Source of the DNA: an uncultured Bacteroidota bacterium
GTDB taxonomy: Bacteria > Bacteroidota > Bacteroidia > UKL13-3
Direction of reading: 5' to 3'
Assembly (NCBI GenBank): GCA_903898215.1
Contig: CAIUEQ010000096.1
Coordinates: 1 to 6,334, forward strand
Length of the DNA: 6,334 nucleotides
The position numbers and the translations under genes were made by a program. Under the pieces are notes generated by a model. The model had not been told where the DNA came from. It saw only the letters and a program-made list of their open reading frames with translations, and ran no database searches. Shown here in pieces: positions 1 through 5,814 of the stretch; positions within the stretch are counted from its first letter, which is position 1, and every line of letters starts with the position of its first letter.

Positions 1-499
1 AATCTCTCACTTCACGAAATAACGATTCGCTCAAACCTTTAACCGCCCATTTGCTTGCACAATACCCCGAAACTTGCGCCATCCCTTCCAATGCAGCCGT
101 TGATGCAATATTGATAATATGTCCGTACTCTTGTTTTTTCATCTTAGGCAAAGCCATCTTGCAGCAATAAAAAACACCATTCACATTTGTATCAAACATT
201 TCATGCCAATGTTCATTTTTAAGCTCTTCCAAAAAACCAAAATATCCTAAGCCGGCATTATTAACTAAAATATGAATTTGATTATTTGTGATTGCGTAAA
301 TCTCTGCGAAAGCTTTTTCAACATCTTCAAAATTTCTCACATCGCATGGTATGAATTGATAATTTGGATGTGTGATTTCATTATTATTTCTCCCTAGTCC
401 GAAAACTTTTGCTCCTTGTTGAAGCAATTCATTGGTAACATGAAAGCCGATTCCTTTACTTATTCCGGTAACTACAGCAATTTTATTTTGAATATCCAT
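1..499 (-). CDS. SDR-family NAD(P)-dependent oxidoreductase, N-terminal part (partial)
   Basis: Cytoplasmic short-chain dehydrogenase/reductase of the classical type; it would oxidise or reduce a carbonyl/alcohol substrate with a nicotinamide cofactor, but the substrate cannot be told. I translated 166 residues from the ATG at 499; the C-terminal third (about 80-100 residues by family length) lies beyond the left edge. Visible motifs in order: cofactor glycine motif TGISKGIG (residues 11-18), D53-V54 after the third strand, NNAG (80-83), the active-site Asn in TNVNG (N105), catalytic Ser in IAST (S133), and YCASK giving Y146 and K150. The complete Asn-Ser-Tyr-Lys tetrad implies an active enzyme. 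K15 before the second glycine and R37 after the second strand favour NADPH, by family rules. The ATG fits the family start and has a promoter-like box 4 nt upstream. It could be FabG-like or a sugar/alcohol dehydrogenase; the missing substrate-binding C-terminus prevents a choice. Confidence 0.93.
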   Translation of the reverse strand, partial: MDIQNKIAVVTGISKGIGFHVTNELLQQGAKVFGLGRNNNEITHPNYQFIPCDVRNFEDVEKAFAEIYAITNNQIHILVNNAGLGYFGFLEELKNEHWHEMFDTNVNGVFYCCKMALPKMKKQEYGHIINIASTAALEGMAQVSGYCASKWAVKGLSESLFREVRD

Positions 500-503
500 T
501 TGG

Positions 504-511
504 CGAAAGTA
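504..511 (-). promoter_or_regulatory. Bacteroidota-type -7 promoter box for the SDR gene
   Basis: Read on the minus strand the octamer is TACTTTCG, a 7-of-8 match to the Bacteroidota -7 consensus TAnnTTTG. It is followed by CCAA and then the ATG at 499, so transcription would begin at or within a few bases of the start codon, giving a leaderless or nearly leaderless mRNA. No clear -33 TTG is seen at the usual spacing; the best candidate is a TTA about 22 nt upstream. The same octamer with the same 4-nt spacing precedes ribD. This is a prediction from sequence only. Confidence 0.5.
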
Positions 512-513
512 AA

Positions 514-525
514 ACGCAATTGCGT
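514..525. promoter_or_regulatory. 12-bp palindrome just upstream of the SDR promoter box
   Basis: ACGCAATTGCGT is a perfect 12-bp palindrome lying 2 bp upstream (in the SDR reading direction) of the -7-like box. After a 4-bp gap a related half-site, ACGTAATT (530-537), follows, so AATTGCGT and ACGTAATT also form an inverted pair with one mismatch. Its position between the expected -7 and -33 elements would suit a repressor operator. No regulator gene is nearby, and the sequence is AT-rich enough that a short palindrome may be chance. Confidence 0.25.
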
Positions 526-530
526 AAATA

Positions 531-669
531 CGTAATTGAGTTGTTGTCAGTTCGAGCGGAGTCGAGAACAGGTTCTTTCAAGCACTGTGCTTCAAATGGG
601 CAATGTCTCGACTCCGCTCGACAGGACAAGATTCGCTCGAAGTGACATGCTCGACAGGACAAAGAATAA
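531..669. repeat. Tandem intergenic repeat, unit 1, with long inverted repeat
   Basis: First of two tandem units, each opening with CGTAATTGAGT. The conserved core is 545-640, which matches 691-786 at 92 of 96 positions (differences at 572, 577, 587 and 630). Inside the core, TCGAGCGGAGTCGAGA (552-567) and its exact complement (606-621) form a 16-bp perfect stem around a 38-nt loop. The flanking TGTC (545-548) and GACA (625-628) also pair, extending the inverted repeat to 20 of 23. A small nested palindrome, AAGCAC-T-GTGCTT (580-592), sits in the loop. The unit is clearly richer in G+C than its surroundings. Such hairpin-forming dispersed repeats are familiar in Bacteroidota genomes; whether this one is a MITE, a REP-like element or a terminator cannot be settled here. 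No coding signal. Confidence 0.85.
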
Positions 670-796
670 CGTAATTGAGTATTTGTTTAATGTCAGTTCG
701 AGCGGAGTCGAGAACAGCTTCTCTCAAGCACTATGCTTCAAATGGGCAATGTCTCGACTCCGCTCGACAGGACAAAATTCGCTCGACAGGACAAAA
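670..796. repeat. Tandem intergenic repeat, unit 2, with long inverted repeat
   Basis: Second tandem unit, starting immediately after the first with CGTAATTGAGT (670-680). Its core 691-786 matches 545-640 with four substitutions, and both the 16-bp arms (698-713 and 752-767) and the 38-nt loop length are identical to unit 1. The spacer between the opening motif and the core is 10 nt rather than 3, and the right-hand tail is shorter. The repeat tail GCTCGACAGGACAA ends at 794, so the element butts directly against the stop codon of the M16 peptidase gene (797-799). In transcripts of that gene it would form a strong hairpin in the 3' untranslated region, but no U-tract follows it, so it is not a classical intrinsic terminator. 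Confidence 0.85.
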
Positions 797-3736
797 TTAA
801 TATCCAAAAATATCTTCTAAGGTAAGAATTGTTACCGTTCCATATTTGCTTAAGTCGCTTTCAGTAATTTTATCTTTCGAACCCATCACACAATAAGTAT
901 ATGTTTTGCCTTTGTAATTCGAATCATAAAACTTCTGAATATCACCAAAAGTCATTTTATCCAAACTATTATAAACGTCTCTTCTGGTATCATGATGCAG
1001 GCCTAAAATTTCGGCAGAAGCAAAATTAAAAATGATGCCTTCTTTATTTATTCTTTCAGTTTCGAGTTGATTTTTTAAAGCATCTTTTGCTGAAGTAAAA
1101 GCGATCTCAGTTTTTGGCATATTTTGCAACAATTCATTCATTGCAGGAATTGCTTCGTTTATTTTATCAGCTTGAGTTCCTACGTATGCAATGGTATAAT
1201 AGGGATCTGTTTTTTTGGCCGGTGTTTGAAAAAACGAATAGGTAGAATACGCTAAAGCTTTCGACTCGCGAATGGTTTGAAATACCACACTCGACATTCC
1301 TCCACCAAAATATTCATTAAACATAGAGGTAATTGGATAAAGAGTTGTATCAAATTTTGTGTTCTGTTTATTTAGCCACATGATCTCTGCCTGAACCATT
1401 TTATAATCAGTAAATAAAACGGTGTTTGTTGCTGTTTCATTACGTTTAAATTCAACTCGTTTTGGATACGGACGAAGTGAACCTTCAATTTTATGTTCTT
1501 TTACCAACAGCGAATTCACATCAGCAAATCTGCGAGGTCCGTAGTAAAAAATTTTATGCTGATAAGAGATGAGTTCTTTTATTTCTTTAACTAATTCATC
1601 TGATTTCAAAGCCTTCAATTCGGTTTCAGAAAGAATATAAGTGAAAGGATTTTTCTTACCGTAAACAGCATAATTTCTCATGGCATTTCTAAAAATAATG
1701 CTCTTGTTTGATTTGGCATCTTGTCTGCTTTTTAACGTACGTTCAACCATATTGTTCAAAGCTTGTTGATCAGGTTTTACGTTTGCCAACAGATGTTCAA
1801 ATAAACGTACAGCGGGTGCAAAATTTTCATCCAAACCTGATAAGTAAACATATACTTGTTCATCTGTTGCCGAAACACCAAAGTCGCAGGCAAGTTTAAA
1901 AAACTCTTTGCTGATCTGTTCGGCAGTATATTTATCTGTACCTAAATATTGCAATAGATTTATTGCCTGTGGAAGTTTTAAGTCGTGCAACTTACCCATG
2001 TCTAATACATAATATAATTTGAATAATCCATTCTCCGTATTTTGAACATAATAGAAAGGAACTTTTCCTGCAAGTTTCAATTTAGCGATGTCTTTATCAT
2101 AATCAATAAACACCGGTTTCATTTCAATAGCTTTTGTGTCGATAATAGATTTTACAAAAGGCGACATGTCCTGACGATTTACTTCAACAGGCGTAATTTC
2201 TGGTTTTGGAACTTTTTTAACTGCTTTGTTTTCACCCTGACGTTTGTATACAATCACATAATCGTTGGTATAATATTTATTCGCATAATCTACCAATTCC
2301 TGTTTGGTGATTTTAGAAAGATCATCAAGATATGATGCCACTTCATTCCAAGCCATTGAGGTTGTAAAGGCATCTAAAATTGTAAAAGCACGACCAGAGT
2401 TTGTTTCATTATTTCTAATCTGATCAACTTTAAAATTATTGATAATTGCATTCAAAGATTCCTCATCAAACTCTCCTTTTTTTATTAATTCAAGTTGCTG
2501 AAGCAATAAATCTTTTACTTCTTCTAAGGATTGATTCGACTTCGGTTTACCTGTAAGCATGTGAATGCTGTAATCTTTATTTGGCCAAATAGAAGAACCA
2601 GCAGCTAAAACTTTTTGCTTTTTTACAAGATTTAAATCTATTAATCCAGCTTTTGAATTTGCTAAAATATAATCGCAGATAACCATGTATTTAGCTTCTT
2701 TGGTTGTTGCTCCCGGCAGGCGGAAACCTATCATCATGTTTTCGGCATCAGGACCGTATACGCTAGATACTGTTGGTTTTAAATTAACAGGCTCAGGTTT
2801 AAAAGTATATTCCTGAACTTGCTTTGGTTGCATGTATGAAAACTTTTGCGCAATGAATTCAATGGTTTTATCAGGATCAAAATCTCCCGACATGATGATG
2901 GCCATATTATTTGGAACGTAATAGGTATTGTAATAATTTCTGATTTTTATTAGTGAAGGATTTTTTAAATGTTCAACTGTTCCAATGGTAGTTTGTGTTC
3001 CATAAGCATGATTGGTAAACAAATTTTCCATCAACGATTCAAAAACTTTTCTCCCATCATTATCTAGCCCAATATTTTTTTCTTCGTAAACAGCTTCAAG
3101 CTCTGTGTGAAATAAACGTAAAACAGGATTGTGAAATCTTTCACTTTCGATTCTTAACCATTTCTCAACTTGATTAGCCGGAATATCATTTACGTATACT
3201 GTTTGTTCGAGTGAAGTGAATGCATTGGTTCCTGTTGCACCAATCGACTGCAACATTTTATCATATTCATTTGCAATGGCAAATTGTGAAGCAACACCCG
3301 ATACTGAATCGATCAAATGGTAAACGCTTTTACGTTTTGCATCATCGGTAGTTGCATGGTATTGTTCATACAACACATCAATTTTATCTAATTGTTCTTT
3401 TTCCTTTGTCCAATCTTTAGAACCATATTTATCTGTGCCTTTAAAAAGCATATGCTCTAAGTAATGTGCAAGACCGGTATTATCTGCAGGATCATTTTTA
3501 CTTCCGGCTTTTGTAGCGATAAGAGTTTGAATTCTCGGTTCTGATTTATTAACCGACAACATCACAGTTAAGCCATTGCTAAGTGTGTAAATGCGAACTT
3601 TCAATGGATCATTGCTAACGGTTTGATATTTAAATTTTCCGTCAGGTGATGTTTGTTCTTCAAACTGATATTTAGTTTGCTGAGCATAAGTTGACGAAGC
3701 AACTAAGAATAAAATTATCGCGAATAGGTTTTTCAT
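797..3736 (-). CDS. Exported M16-family zinc metallopeptidase (pitrilysin-like, two-half form)
   Basis: Zinc peptidase predicted to act in the cell envelope; 979 residues, the double-length form made of four M16 modules. Residues 1-18 look like a signal peptide for signal peptidase I: a Lys, a hydrophobic stretch, then TYA before QQ. There is no lipobox cysteine. The first half (about 48-450) carries the inverted zinc motif HYLEH (H91, E94, H95) and the third ligand in VYEEK (E218 or E219). The second half (about 555-930) lacks a zinc motif but has the substrate-binding Arg-Tyr pair in RESKALAY (R823, Y830) after a glycine-rich FGGGM. The zinc motif to third ligand distance is about 124 residues rather than the usual 75 or so, because of a charged insertion (about 102-160). 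The ATG at 3736 directly precedes the signal peptide, which supports it. No Shine-Dalgarno or clear promoter is seen. By family, such enzymes degrade peptides; the specific substrate is unknown. Confidence 0.95.
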   Translation of the reverse strand: MKNLFAIILFLVASSTYAQQTKYQFEEQTSPDGKFKYQTVSNDPLKVRIYTLSNGLTVMLSVNKSEPRIQTLIATKAGSKNDPADNTGLAHYLEHMLFKGTDKYGSKDWTKEKEQLDKIDVLYEQYHATTDDAKRKSVYHLIDSVSGVASQFAIANEYDKMLQSIGATGTNAFTSLEQTVYVNDIPANQVEKWLRIESERFHNPVLRLFHTELEAVYEEKNIGLDNDGRKVFESLMENLFTNHAYGTQTTIGTVEHLKNPSLIKIRNYYNTYYVPNNMAIIMSGDFDPDKTIEFIAQKFSYMQPKQVQEYTFKPEPVNLKPTVSSVYGPDAENMMIGFRLPGATTKEAKYMVICDYILANSKAGLIDLNLVKKQKVLAAGSSIWPNKDYSIHMLTGKPKSNQSLEEVKDLLLQQLELIKKGEFDEESLNAIINNFKVDQIRNNETNSGRAFTILDAFTTSMAWNEVASYLDDLSKITKQELVDYANKYYTNDYVIVYKRQGENKAVKKVPKPEITPVEVNRQDMSPFVKSIIDTKAIEMKPVFIDYDKDIAKLKLAGKVPFYYVQNTENGLFKLYYVLDMGKLHDLKLPQAINLLQYLGTDKYTAEQISKEFFKLACDFGVSATDEQVYVYLSGLDENFAPAVRLFEHLLANVKPDQQALNNMVERTLKSRQDAKSNKSIIFRNAMRNYAVYGKKNPFTYILSETELKALKSDELVKEIKELISYQHKIFYYGPRRFADVNSLLVKEHKIEGSLRPYPKRVEFKRNETATNTVLFTDYKMVQAEIMWLNKQNTKFDTTLYPITSMFNEYFGGGMSSVVFQTIRESKALAYSTYSFFQTPAKKTDPYYTIAYVGTQADKINEAIPAMNELLQNMPKTEIAFTSAKDALKNQLETERINKEGIIFNFASAEILGLHHDTRRDVYNSLDKMTFGDIQKFYDSNYKGKTYTYCVMGSKDKITESDLSKYGTVTILTLEDIFGY

Positions 3737-3826
3737 ACTTGTTTAATTATATCAACAAAAAAAAGGTTTATTTAGGAATTATCTTAGTGTTTATTCACAG
3801 GTATAATGTTAAACTGACTTATTAAG
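3737..3826. other. Short AT-rich gap between prmC and the M16 peptidase gene
   Basis: This 90-bp gap separates two genes read in the same (minus) direction. It is strongly AT-rich with an A8 tract at 3757-3764. I see no convincing TAnnTTTG box and no stem followed by a U-tract, so it is unclear whether the peptidase gene is read through from prmC or has its own promoter. Confidence 0.5.
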
Positions 3827-4720
3827 TCAATTTGTTTTCGAAAAAATGCATTTAACAATACGTTCTTTCCCTTGCATATCTTTAATTATTTCAACCTGTG
3901 TAAAATCTTTATCTTCTAACATTTCCTTAACCTCATTGCCAAACATTTCGTTGATCTCGAAATAGAGTTTGCCATTTTCTTTCAGATGATCTTTCGCAAA
4001 ATCGGCTATGGCTTTATAAAATTGTAACGGGTCGTTATTAGTGATGAACAAAGCATTGTGTGGCTCAAACTCCAAAACATTTTTAAGCATTTTATTTTTC
4101 TCTTCAACAGTAATATATGGAGGATTGCTTACGATAATGTTAAATTGAGAATCGAGAGATGAGAGTTGAGAATTGAGAATATCTGCTTCGATAAAATCAA
4201 TAGCAACTTTATTTAAAAAGGCATTTTCGCTTGCAACTTTTATTGCTTCTTTAGAAATATCAATTGCAGTTAATTGTGCAAAGGGTAGATTTTTTTTAAG
4301 AGAAATTGCAATGCATCCGCTGCCTGTTCCTATGTCTAAAATATTAATTTCTTTTTCTATTTGACTGCCACTCTCAGGTTTTGTGTTTCTAACATCTTTA
4401 ATAATTAAATCTACCAGCTCTTCGGTTTCTCTTCGTGGGATCAAAACATTTTTGTCAACTTTAAATCTAAAGCCAAAAAAATCGGCAACACCCAGAACAT
4501 ACTGCACAGGTTCGTGCTTTAATAGCTTGCCAAGAATAAAATTAAGTTGTTCAATCTCTCCATCATTTATTTGTTTGTCTAAAAAAAAAATATGCTGCTT
4601 TTTGATGTATAAAATTTCTTCAAAAACAATATTGGCAATGCTTTCAGCTTCACTAACTTCATAAATAGTTTGAAGTTGATTTACGAAATTTTGATAATAT
4701 GATCGAAGTGATTGTGTCAT
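3827..4720 (-). CDS. prmC: Peptide chain release factor N5-glutamine methyltransferase (PrmC/HemK)
   Basis: Cytoplasmic methyltransferase that uses S-adenosylmethionine to methylate the glutamine of the GGQ motif in release factors RF1 and RF2, improving translation termination. From the ATG at 4720 it has 297 residues, somewhat longer than the 277 of E. coli. Visible in order: a helical N-terminal domain (about 1-80), the linker motif LIPRRETEEL (93-102; RRE where many homologues have RPE), AdoMet motif I LDIGTGSG (128-135), the acidic AdoMet-binding D154 in AIDIS, and the hallmark NPPY (199-202), which binds the substrate glutamine. A TTG at 4735 would add five residues (MRIII); I prefer the ATG because MTQSLRSYY resembles the start of relatives. 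Two oddities: a T10 run in the coding strand at residues 44-47, and five tandem heptamers at about residues 181-192. The gene is divergent from ribD across 41 bp. Confidence 0.95.
   Translation of the reverse strand: MTQSLRSYYQNFVNQLQTIYEVSEAESIANIVFEEILYIKKQHIFFLDKQINDGEIEQLNFILGKLLKHEPVQYVLGVADFFGFRFKVDKNVLIPRRETEELVDLIIKDVRNTKPESGSQIEKEINILDIGTGSGCIAISLKKNLPFAQLTAIDISKEAIKVASENAFLNKVAIDFIEADILNSQLSSLDSQFNIIVSNPPYITVEEKNKMLKNVLEFEPHNALFITNNDPLQFYKAIADFAKDHLKENGKLYFEINEMFGNEVKEMLEDKDFTQVEIIKDMQGKERIVKCIFSKTN
4145..4179. repeat. Five tandem heptamers inside prmC
   Basis: On the plus strand the 35 bp read as five 7-bp units: TTGAGAA, TCGAGAG, ATGAGAG, TTGAGAA, TTGAGAA. They code for the Ser/Leu/Gln-rich segment around residues 181-192 of PrmC, in the loop just before the strand that leads into NPPY. 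The frame stays open. Because 7 is not a multiple of 3, gain or loss of one or two units would shift the reading frame. Confidence 0.8.
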
Positions 4721-4739
4721 AATAATAATGCGCAACTTA

Positions 4740-4748
4740 CAAAAAATA
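4740..4748 (-). promoter_or_regulatory. Possible -7-like box for prmC
   Basis: On the minus strand TATTTTTTG resembles TAnnTTTG with one extra base between the two halves. It ends 19 nt before the preferred ATG (4720) and 4 nt before the alternative TTG (4735). It adjoins and slightly overlaps the ribD box region, the two meeting at the palindrome AGTACT (4748-4753). The A/T-rich composition makes chance resemblance likely. Confidence 0.25.
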
Positions 4749-4749
4749 G

Positions 4750-4757
4750 TACTTTCG
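4750..4757 (+). promoter_or_regulatory. Bacteroidota-type -7 promoter box for ribD
   Basis: TACTTTCG matches the Bacteroidota -7 consensus TAnnTTTG at 7 of 8 positions. It is followed by CAAC and then the GTG start codon at 4762, so the transcript would begin at or next to the start codon. No TTG is present at the expected -33 spacing. The octamer and the 4-nt spacing are the same as upstream of the SDR gene at the other end of the window. Confidence 0.5.
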
Positions 4758-4761
4758 CAAC

Positions 4762-5814
4762 GTGACGGAAGAAGAATTATTTATGCAACGATGTATTGAT
4801 CTCGCTCAAAATGGTGCGGGAAATGTTGCGCCAAATCCATTGGTGGGTGCTGTTATTGTGCATCAAAATAAAATTATTGGAGAAGGCTGGCACAAAAAAT
4901 TTGGTGAAGCTCACGCAGAAGTAAATGCCATAAATTCTGTTCAAGATAAATCTGTTTTAAGTGAATCAACAATTTATGTAAACCTTGAACCTTGCAGCCA
5001 TCATGGCAAAACTCCTCCTTGTGCCGACCTTATCATTCATCATCGTTTTAAAAAAGTGGTGATTGGAATGATGGATCCATTTGATAAAGTTGCCGGTAAT
5101 GGAATTAAGAAATTAAAAGATGCAGGTATTGAGGTAATAGAAAATGTTTTAAAAAATGAATGCGAAGACTTAAACAAACGCTTCATCACTTTTCATACAA
5201 AAAAACGACCATATATTATTTTAAAATGGGCACAAACAATTGATGGATTTATTGCTCCTGATTCAACAAAATTAACTTCTGAGGAATTTGAACAGAAGCG
5301 CCATATCACCGGATTTATTATTCAAAAATTGGTACATAAATGGCGAAGCGAAGAAGATGCGATTATGGTTGGAACCAATACTATTTTTTCTGATAATCCT
5401 GCTTTAAATGTTCGTGCTTGGAATGGAAGAAATCCGGTTAGAATTTGTTTGGATAAAAAATTAAGATTGTCGAACACTTTTAAAATTTTCGACCGCACAC
5501 AACCAACAATTATTTTTACTGAAAAGGAAATGCCTTCATCAGAAAACATAACTTACATCAAAATAAATTTCGATGATCAACTGCCTGAATCAATTCTAGA
5601 AAAATTATTTCAAAACAATATTCAATCGATCATTATCGAAGGCGGAAAGCAAACACTTGAAACCTTTATCAATAAGAGTTTGTGGGACGAAGCACAAGTA
5701 TTTACTTCTCAAAAAACATTAAACCAAGGTGTAAAAGCTCCAAACATTACCGGCAACATTTCACATCAAAACAAAATCGACAATAATCAGTTAACCATTT
5801 ATCGCAACGCATGA
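4762..5814 (+). CDS. ribD: Bifunctional diaminohydroxyphosphoribosylaminopyrimidine deaminase / 5-amino-6-(5-phosphoribosylamino)uracil reductase
   Basis: Cytoplasmic enzyme for two consecutive steps of riboflavin synthesis: deamination of the pyrimidine made from GTP, then NADPH-dependent reduction of the ribose side chain. 350 residues, close to the usual 360-370. The N-terminal deaminase (about 1-145) has the zinc and catalytic motif HAEV (H51, E53) and PCSHHGKTPPC giving C78 and C87. The C-terminal reductase (about 150-348) has LKWAQTIDG (154-162), the segment WRSEEDAIMVGTNTIFSDNP (194-213) and IIEGGKQTL (291-299). The tryptophan of the usual reductase motif WIT/WIS appears to be His181 here. 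I chose GTG at 4762 over ATG at 4783 because the first seven residues (MTEEELF) align with the conserved EE-x-YM start of relatives and the promoter-like box fits. Its stop overlaps the following transporter start by 4 bp, indicating an operon. Confidence 0.95.
   Translation: MTEEELFMQRCIDLAQNGAGNVAPNPLVGAVIVHQNKIIGEGWHKKFGEAHAEVNAINSVQDKSVLSESTIYVNLEPCSHHGKTPPCADLIIHHRFKKVVIGMMDPFDKVAGNGIKKLKDAGIEVIENVLKNECEDLNKRFITFHTKKRPYIILKWAQTIDGFIAPDSTKLTSEEFEQKRHITGFIIQKLVHKWRSEEDAIMVGTNTIFSDNPALNVRAWNGRNPVRICLDKKLRLSNTFKIFDRTQPTIIFTEKEMPSSENITYIKINFDDQLPESILEKLFQNNIQSIIIEGGKQTLETFINKSLWDEAQVFTSQKTLNQGVKAPNITGNISHQNKIDNNQLTIYRNA

Noticed and set aside
531..796. Two repeat units as a CRISPR array
   Set aside because: The repeats are about 96 bp with long internal inverted repeats and only two copies, without regular unique spacers or cas genes.
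536..820. Open reading frame of 94 codons on the plus strand across the repeats
   Set aside because: It needs a TTG start, lies almost wholly in the repeat units, translates to a repeated Ser/Arg-rich peptide with no family features, and runs antisense into the end of the M16 peptidase gene.
1708..2335. Plus-strand open frames opposite the M16 peptidase gene
   Set aside because: They are antisense to a well-supported gene with strong motifs and have no recognisable features of their own.
3815..3829. Palindrome TGACTTATTAAGTCA at the prmC stop codon as a terminator
   Set aside because: The stem is AT-rich and at most about 6 bp with a tiny loop, it begins at the stop codon itself, and no U-tract follows in the prmC direction.
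4173..4664. Plus-strand open frames opposite prmC
   Set aside because: They are reverse-strand shadows of a gene with clear AdoMet and NPPY motifs; their composition simply mirrors it.
5322..5549. Minus-strand open frame inside ribD
   Set aside because: It lies within the conserved RibD reductase domain and shows no independent coding evidence.
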